Assembly: GCA_910586625.1 (NCBI GenBank)
Contig: CAJUIZ010000003.1
Span: 1-64,000 of the forward strand
DNA length: 64,000 nt
Reading direction: 5' to 3'
DNA from: an uncultured Christensenellaceae bacterium
Lineage (GTDB): Bacteria > Bacillota > Clostridia > Christensenellales > CAG-314
The translations under genes were made by a program, and so were the position numbers. The notes under the pieces were generated by a model. That model saw only the letters and a list, made by a program, of their open reading frames with translations. It was not told the DNA's origin and did not search any database. Shown here in pieces: positions 58,710-64,000 of this stretch (positions within the stretch are counted from its first letter, which is position 1; each line of letters opens with the position of its first letter).

Positions 58710-60191
58710 ATGAACTGTAAACATTGCAACACGGAAAATCCCGAAAATTCCGTTTACTGCAATCTATGCGGAAAACGGTTAGACGGAAACAAGCTTTGCC
58801 GCAAATGCGAAAAGCTAATTCCCGAAAACGCAGTATTCTGCAACTACTGCGGTACCCGTACGGATACGGCCGAGCAAACGGAGACTGCCGTTAAACGCGG
58901 CACATCAAAACCCAACGCAAGAGTGTTCGAACGCGAAGCGCCGACAACGACGGACGGCACAGTAAACGAAGCTTCGGGCGAGATAACCGCTACGAGCATA
59001 AGCTGGCGCAGGATTGTGGGAACAATCGGAACGAGCTTTGCTTTGCTTACTTCGGTAATTACCCTTGTATTCGTGTTCCTGATAGGCTTCGGCGTAAACG
59101 GCACAGACGAATTCAACTATATTTGGCGGCAGTTGGGACTGGCGGGCGTCGGAGATATAAGCATATACGATTTCTTCGGCAAGAACTACGAAAGCATACA
59201 AGTAATATTGGACAACAACCGTTTTGACGACACAAACGTTGTTATGTATGTCAACCACTTGAAGGCGTCTCTGTACATTAACGCCGTTCTCGGTACTGTA
59301 ATATCGGCGTTGACGCTGTTGTCCGTAACCGCGCTTGCCATTGCAGCCATCGTCAAAAACGCGCAAAAGCTTTCGGGCAAGGACGTAAAGCACGCGGAAG
59401 CACTATCCGTTGCAGTGTTTATTGCGTACGTAATAGGCGCAGGCGGATTGTATGCGCTGAATGCCGTATCCGCTTCCGCCACGGCTGTCGACAGCTACGT
59501 TGGCGCGAGAATAACCGTCAAAGGCTCGTTAACCTTTAACGGAGCAACCGTTGCGGGAATTGTTATCGGAGCGGTGTTCAACTTTTTCTCGATAGCTTGT
59601 CATACTGCTGCGAATTACCGCGCGACGTCCGTTGCAAAATACGTTGTTAATATGTCGTTGACCGCCGTAGGTATCGCCTTTGTCGCCATTGCGATGAATT
59701 ACGCATATAACCCGACGTTCACGGTGAAAATTTCGGAAAATGCCAATACGGTAATTATGGGAATACCCGTATCCGCTTGGGCGCAGAGATACGGAATGTC
59801 GCTCGGGGCGACTTTGGATACGTTAGACGGGACATACGCGTTACTTATCGTAACGGAGTTCCTGCAAATAGCCTTGACGGTTGTAAGCGGAATAACGATT
59901 ATGATCTTTATCAAAAATCTGTCTGCAAACAAGAGTTCGTCCAACTTGGCAATGACGATAGCTACGCTTGCGCTTGCGACGGCTTATCTTGTGATAGGAC
60001 AGATTGCGGCGAATAAAACGATAGACTCCGATTCGAGCGCAGGAGCCAAAGTAACTGTAACTTACGCGATTGTGTCGGCAGTGTTCGGCGCGCTGACGTT
60101 GGTGCTTACCATAGTTAAAATGACGCTGTTCAAAACGCCCAAGCCCGTAACGGCTAAGCCGACCGCGGCAATCGAGACGACTGCCGAATAG
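58710..60191 (+). CDS. Zinc-ribbon membrane protein
   Basis: About 494 aa from ATG 58710. Two double-zinc-ribbon motifs at the start (MNCKHCNTENPENSVYCNLCG and CRKCEKLIPENAVFCNYCG), a charged linker, and nine or so hydrophobic segments in the rest. A GTG 17 codons earlier also has a ribosome site. Zinc-ribbon-plus-membrane proteins of this form are common in clostridia; function unknown. Confidence 0.65.
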   Translation: MNCKHCNTENPENSVYCNLCGKRLDGNKLCRKCEKLIPENAVFCNYCGTRTDTAEQTETAVKRGTSKPNARVFEREAPTTTDGTVNEASGEITATSISWRRIVGTIGTSFALLTSVITLVFVFLIGFGVNGTDEFNYIWRQLGLAGVGDISIYDFFGKNYESIQVILDNNRFDDTNVVMYVNHLKASLYINAVLGTVISALTLLSVTALAIAAIVKNAQKLSGKDVKHAEALSVAVFIAYVIGAGGLYALNAVSASATAVDSYVGARITVKGSLTFNGATVAGIVIGAVFNFFSIACHTAANYRATSVAKYVVNMSLTAVGIAFVAIAMNYAYNPTFTVKISENANTVIMGIPVSAWAQRYGMSLGATLDTLDGTYALLIVTEFLQIALTVVSGITIMIFIKNLSANKSSSNLAMTIATLALATAYLVIGQIAANKTIDSDSSAGAKVTVTYAIVSAVFGALTLVLTIVKMTLFKTPKPVTAKPTAAIETTAE

Positions 60192-60232
60192 GCGCTTGCA
60201 CCGTTGAGACGGTAGACTTCGAATATTAAAAC

Positions 60233-60262
60233 AAAAACCCTTTCGAATTCGAAAGGGTTTTT
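60233..60262. terminator. Perfect palindromic terminator
   Basis: A perfect palindrome with AAAAACCCTTTCGAA and its complement, T-run on both sides, between the convergent zinc-ribbon and deoC genes. Confidence 0.85.
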
Positions 60263-60290
60263 ACTTTACTCGATTACGCGTTTGTAAATT

Positions 60291-60941
60291 CTACCGTTTG
60301 CAGATTTCCACGCCGCAGCTTGCGCCTATGCGGTCGGCGCCGTTTTCCACCATCGCAACGGCTTCGTCGTAATTGTGTATTCCGCCGCTTGCCTTGACTT
60401 TGAGTTCATACGGATGAACCATATCCGACATAAGGCTCACCGCAGCCGTCGTAGCCCCGCCGGAGCCGAAGCCCGTGCTCGTCTTGACGTATTGCGCGCC
60501 GGCAGTTATGCACGACTTGCAGGCGGCTATAAGCTGCTTGTCGTTGAGATTGCAGGTTTCGAGAATAACCTTTAACAAAATGTCGCCGCACGCCTTTTTT
60601 ACGGCGGCAATTTCCTTTTCCACCTTCTTCCAAGCGTTGACTTTTGCCCACGACTGATTGATTACCATATCGATTTCCGTAGCGCCGTTTTTTATTGCGT
60701 TCTTCGTTTCGAACACCTTGGTTTGCGTGGTGTTTTCGCCCAAAGGAAAACCGATTACGGTGCAAACCTTGACGTCGCTGCCTGCAAGCTCCTTGGCGGC
60801 GAGTTTTACATGGCAAGGATTGACGCATACGGACGCGAAGCCGTATTGCTTAGCTTCCTTACAAAGCGATACAATCTGACTTTCCTTAGCGGGCTTGAGC
60901 AAGGTGTGGTCTATAATTTTAGCAATTTCCTGTTTCGTCAT
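60291..60941 (-). CDS. deoC: Deoxyribose-phosphate aldolase
   Basis: 216 aa, IIDHTLLKP start, the catalytic lysine in VKTSTGFG, and the ending GADRIGASCG. Splits 2-deoxyribose-5-phosphate into glyceraldehyde-3-phosphate and acetaldehyde in nucleoside breakdown. AGGAGA before ATG. No nucleoside phosphorylase nearby. Confidence 0.95.
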   Translation of the reverse strand: MTKQEIAKIIDHTLLKPAKESQIVSLCKEAKQYGFASVCVNPCHVKLAAKELAGSDVKVCTVIGFPLGENTTQTKVFETKNAIKNGATEIDMVINQSWAKVNAWKKVEKEIAAVKKACGDILLKVILETCNLNDKQLIAACKSCITAGAQYVKTSTGFGSGGATTAAVSLMSDMVHPYELKVKASGGIHNYDEAVAMVENGADRIGASCGVEICKR

Positions 60942-61080
60942 AATAAATATCTCCTAAAAATTCGGCATAGCGACGTTTGCGCAATCCGTCCTGCCGCCGT
61001 AGGCAATTGAACTGCAAACGAATCGAGCCGTTGTTACGTACGTTATTATACCATACATTCGGTGATATTTCAACAGATAA

Positions 61081-61260
61081 TTACTTTTTCTTTTTTCCGA
61101 GTTTTATAATCAGCGTGTCGTCTTCTATTTCGAATTCGTTACGCTTTCTTTCGCGCGGCATTCGTCTGCGAAAAGACATTACGCACAGGTACACTATATA
61201 ACCCAAACACAACGCGATGCCGACGGCGCAAATAATTATTACAGGTAAAACTTTATTCAT
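61081..61260 (-). CDS. 59-aa single-helix membrane protein
   Basis: Start ATG 61260 behind GGGGG; the longer frame has no ribosome site. One transmembrane helix (VLPVIIICAVGIALCLGYIVYLCV) and a basic-acidic tail (RRRMPRERKRNEFEIEDDTLIIKLGKKKK). No family recognised. The gap 61261-61583 holds no other gene. Confidence 0.6.
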   Translation of the reverse strand: MNKVLPVIIICAVGIALCLGYIVYLCVMSFRRRMPRERKRNEFEIEDDTLIIKLGKKKK

Positions 61261-61583
61261 ACATCCCCCGATGCGGCAGATTTGCCGCTGCAACGTAAGC
61301 ATTGTAGCACACCGCCGCTGCGGTAAAAAGTAAAATACAAGGCTAATTTGTCTATTTTGATAACAACGCACAGTTCCGTACGCGACGTGTCAAGCCGCAG
61401 CATACGAAGTGTAATCGGCGGCAACTAAAGATTAACGCTTGCGACAGAGTAAGAGAATTAGCGACCGACCGCCGTTACCGCAAGATACATAAAAATTTAC
61501 AAAACGCAGAAACTAACGGTAATCGCTGCACATACGGAAAGTTCGAAGCGGCGTTAATGCTTAGAAAATAAACGGGAGAAAAT

Positions 61584-62009
61584 ATGAAAAAAATTATTTT
61601 AGCTATTATGATAATTGCAACGCTTTGCACGGCGTTTACCGCAACCTGCGCCGTAGGTCAAACGGCTGAAGAAAAAATATGCGAAATTGCAAAAAGCAAC
61701 GACAAAATATTAGACGCGAAGTGCATAGTATACCAACGCACCTGTCTTGTTGCGATTAAAACTGAAAAATTCGTTACTCGCAGCGAATACGATCTGTATC
61801 TTGCAAACGTACGTCAACAGATTACTTCGGAATGCGAAATAGATAACGTTTACGTTACGCGCAGTCCCAAGGTTATGAAAAAACTTAGCGAATTAGAAAA
61901 ATTAAACGATAAGCAACGTCAACAGGCCATACAGGAAATAATAGAAAAAGAACTGAACAAAGGTCTGCCGCCTATTAAGGACATTATGCCGAGATGTTTT
62001 AGTTGGTAA
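61584..62009 (+). CDS. YhcN/YlaJ-like secreted protein
   Basis: 141 aa. Signal peptide (IILAIMIIATLCTAFTATCA) and a domain with ILDAKCIVYQRTCLVAIKTE and DNVYVTRSPKVMKKLSEL, similar to the sporulation-type YhcN/YlaJ fold. A charged helix ends it. GGGAG precedes the ATG. Probably exported in spore formation or envelope upkeep; this is by family likeness. Confidence 0.6.
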   Translation: MKKIILAIMIIATLCTAFTATCAVGQTAEEKICEIAKSNDKILDAKCIVYQRTCLVAIKTEKFVTRSEYDLYLANVRQQITSECEIDNVYVTRSPKVMKKLSELEKLNDKQRQQAIQEIIEKELNKGLPPIKDIMPRCFSW

Positions 62010-62050
62010 TAAATTTAATGCGCAACGCGCAATGCGTAATGCGTAATGAA

Positions 62051-62080
62051 GAAAGCCCGTTGGAACAACGGGCTTTCGTT
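62051..62080. terminator. Rho-independent terminator
   Basis: GAAAGCCCGTT and AACGGGCTTTC around GGAAC, then a T-run, after the YhcN-like gene. Confidence 0.8.
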
Positions 62081-62082
62081 TT

Positions 62083-62466
62083 TTATATAAGGTTACGCTT
62101 CGCTATATTTCTCGCTCGTTTGAAAACCTTCGCCGTCTTTTGGCGAAACTGCGCTACGCTCCGCTCGAAATGACGTTCCTTAGATTTCTCCACTCGCTTC
62201 GCTCGGTCGAAATGACGTTCATCTTCACTTCGTTCGATAAACGTTTCGGTAAAGGACACCGAATGTTGCGGCGTTCGCAAGTCTTCGACTTTCTCGGCTA
62301 AGGACTTTTCTACAACTAACACCAAAAGCGAGCGTATTCCGCTTTTGCACCTTTGAGCGTAGCGAAACACGAGCCGCGTCAAACCAATCGCCGCAATGCG
62401 GCGTTGGCAGCAAGGCGAGAGCAAGGGCTGTGCCCGCAGCTTATAAAAGCGGAATGCACGAGTGAA
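62083..62466. repeat. Intergenic dispersed-repeat-type sequence
   Basis: About 380 bp without a gene. Contains CTCGAAATGACGTTCCTTAG-like units twice (near 62166 and 62208) and stretches of CTCGCTTCGCTCGG type, typical of dispersed non-coding repeats in bacteria, and short GCGTAAT units upstream (62020-62045). An open frame on the minus strand is the shadow of this repeat and of the peptidase gene. Confidence 0.5.
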
Positions 62467-62468
62467 TT

Positions 62469-64000
62469 CTATAAGTCGAGAATTTTTTCCACCGAAGCCA
62501 CTACCAAGCGGAAGCTTTCTTCTTCGAAGGGGGACAGCAAGCCGCAGGCTTCCAACAGCTCGGTAAAGGTTTTGGTGCCGCCGTAATCGAGAAATTTGAT
62601 ATACTTTGCAAACGTCGCGTCGTAGTCCGTTTGGGAGAGCGCAAGAAATTGCAGCGCAGTAAACTGCGCGAAGCAGTAGTCTATGTAGTAGAACGGACTT
62701 TCGAAAATGTGCGCCTGACGCTGCCAACGGCGGCCGTCGCAAATTGCGGGTATGCCTTCCGTAGTCATGGACGGGATAAACTGCTTTTCTATCTTGTTGT
62801 AAAACGCGTTACGCTCGGCAGGGGTCATATCGGGGTTGTCGTAGCAGGTTTGCTGGAAGTAGTCCACTATCGTGCCGTAGGGAATAAAAGTTACCGCTTC
62901 GCCGATGTGGTACAGCTCGTACTCCTTGGTTTTGTCGCCGAAAAACAGACCGAGCCACGGGTAAGCCAAAAATTCCATAGACATACTGTGAACTTCCGCC
63001 GTTTCCATAGAAACGCTGGACAAAAATTCGCTTTCGATGAAGAAGGACTTGTAGAACTCCAACGCATGACCGAATTCGTGAGTTAATACGTCCACGTCGC
63101 CCGCGGAGCCGTTCCAGTTGGACAGAATGAAGGGAAGCTTGTATTGCGGCAGACCTTCGCAGTAGCCGCCGCCCCACTTGCCTTCGCGGCTCATTACGTC
63201 GAAGCACTCGCTCTCTACCATTGTGTCGAACAGCTTGCCCGTTTCTTCGGACATTTCGTTGTACATTTTGGAAGCGTTGGCAAACAAATCGTCGGGAGTG
63301 CCGACGGGGCGGGGTTCTTCCTTGGTGTACACCTTCATATCGTAGGCGTATTCATGCTCGATTCCGAGAGTTTTGTCCGCCTTGGCGCGTATCTTGCTTG
63401 CCAAAGGCACAAGATACTTCAATACGTTGGCGCGGAACTTGGCAATATCTTCCTTGCCGTAGCAGTTGCGCTGCATTTGCTTGTACCCGAGCGGCGAAAA
63501 TCCGTCGTAACCCAGCTTGCGCCCCATAGCGGTGCGCACCTTAACGAGCTTGTCGTAAATTTCGTCCAGTTGGTTTTTGTTATCTTCGATAGCCTGACCG
63601 AACTTCATATAAGCGGCGCGGCGAACACTGCGGTCGGCGTGCGTAAAGTACTTGCTTATGCCGCTTAGCGGAAGCTTTTCGCCGTTGAAGTCGATAACAA
63701 TCGAGCTCATAAGCTTGGTGTAGGCTGTGGTAAGCTTGTTTTGCTCTACCTTTTCGTTTACAATGCGCGGGTCGTTAGCGTCCACCGCCATTTGCAAATT
63801 AGTAAACATAACGCGCGGAAAACGCTGCTCCAACTGCTTGCGGAAGGGCGTATCCAAATAGCACCTTGCAATCTCCGCCGAAGCGACGGAAATTTCCGGA
63901 CCTACTTCGTCAAGATAATCCTGCTCCGTAGCGTAAAACTCGTTGCGCGTATCCTGCGTAAAGCGTATAAACGCAATGCGTACGTTGGTGCCGAGCTTTT
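62469..64000 (-). CDS. M3 family oligoendopeptidase F, 3' part
   Basis: At least 510 residues; the frame stays open past the window end, so the start lies beyond position 64000. HEFGH in VLTHEFGHALEF is the zinc-binding motif of M3 metallopeptidases, with a downstream glutamate in SMETAEVHSM. It cleaves short peptides in the cytoplasm. The TTG near 63857 is internal, not the start. Confidence 0.9.
   Translation of the reverse strand, partial: KLGTNVRIAFIRFTQDTRNEFYATEQDYLDEVGPEISVASAEIARCYLDTPFRKQLEQRFPRVMFTNLQMAVDANDPRIVNEKVEQNKLTTAYTKLMSSIVIDFNGEKLPLSGISKYFTHADRSVRRAAYMKFGQAIEDNKNQLDEIYDKLVKVRTAMGRKLGYDGFSPLGYKQMQRNCYGKEDIAKFRANVLKYLVPLASKIRAKADKTLGIEHEYAYDMKVYTKEEPRPVGTPDDLFANASKMYNEMSEETGKLFDTMVESECFDVMSREGKWGGGYCEGLPQYKLPFILSNWNGSAGDVDVLTHEFGHALEFYKSFFIESEFLSSVSMETAEVHSMSMEFLAYPWLGLFFGDKTKEYELYHIGEAVTFIPYGTIVDYFQQTCYDNPDMTPAERNAFYNKIEKQFIPSMTTEGIPAICDGRRWQRQAHIFESPFYYIDYCFAQFTALQFLALSQTDYDATFAKYIKFLDYGGTKTFTELLEACGLLSPFEEESFRLVVASVEKILDL

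Noticed and set aside
62083..62742. Open frame overlapping the peptidase end
   Set aside because: Lies in repeat-like sequence and over the 3' end of the oligoendopeptidase; no domain.
1..64000. CRISPR arrays or rRNA genes
   Set aside because: No regularly spaced direct repeats and no rRNA-like sequence were seen.

Overview
The window looks like a low-GC Gram-positive genome, most likely an uncultured member of class Clostridia. The evidence is the strong AGGAGG-type ribosome sites, a Gram-positive type LexA, a PdaB-like polysaccharide deacetylase, DegV, a DUF4364 protein, a YhcN-like secreted protein and a tRNA-Leu with apparent AAG anticodon. It falls into a mobile and defence-rich left part (1 to about 47 kb) and an ordinary chromosomal right part (47 to 64 kb).

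Left edge (0-3.9 kb): a SLOG/DUF1273 gene behind a highly structured leader, two hypothetical genes, and an hsdM whose 3' part has been replaced by an unrelated tail. From 3.95 to about 14.6 kb lies a filamentous-phage (inovirus) type prophage on the minus strand: LexA-like repressor, zinc-ribbon and HTH genes, a sigma-like protein, small genes, a 52-aa hydrophobic coat candidate followed by a terminator-like hairpin, two membrane-anchored proteins, a 728-aa coiled-coil/InlB-repeat adhesin, a Zot (pI) ATPase, two small genes, an HUH Rep and a hairpin-rich intergenic region resembling a phage origin.

From 14.7 to 29.5 kb a ten-gene defence-like operon plus a WYL regulator combines phosphorothioation-type parts (DndC-like PAPS reductase with ferredoxin, cysteine desulfurase, DndD-like SMC ATPase) with a DUF4007 protein, a 1199-aa BrxC/PglY-like P-loop protein, a PLD-helicase and three unrecognised proteins, one of them with two PC4-like domains. 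This hybrid is the best candidate for an under-described system here. A large serine recombinase follows on the plus strand (29.8-31.4 kb). Its promoter carries the same 23-bp palindromic core as the prophage HTH operon at 13.35 kb, which hints that prophage, defence cargo and recombinase form one element.

From 45.8 down to 31.5 kb, again all on the minus strand, a second WYL regulator heads a cassette: GIY-YIG-like and HNH nucleases, an HTH protein, an LlaJI-like restriction-modification set (two C5 methyltransferases, McrB, McrC), a CBASS-like unit with two CD-NTases around a SLATT membrane effector, a UvrD-type helicase-nuclease, and two unknown proteins. A terminase large-subunit fragment at 46.2-47.1 kb marks the right boundary, beside a cluster of short inverted repeats.

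The right part holds cell-envelope SH3-like membrane proteins, an SSB-like protein, a deacetylase, YetF/DUF421, DegV, CysE, DUF4364, a TauE/SafE permease, tRNA-Leu, DeoC, and the 3' part of an M3 oligoendopeptidase cut by the window end. All functions are read from sequence motifs only; no database search was run.
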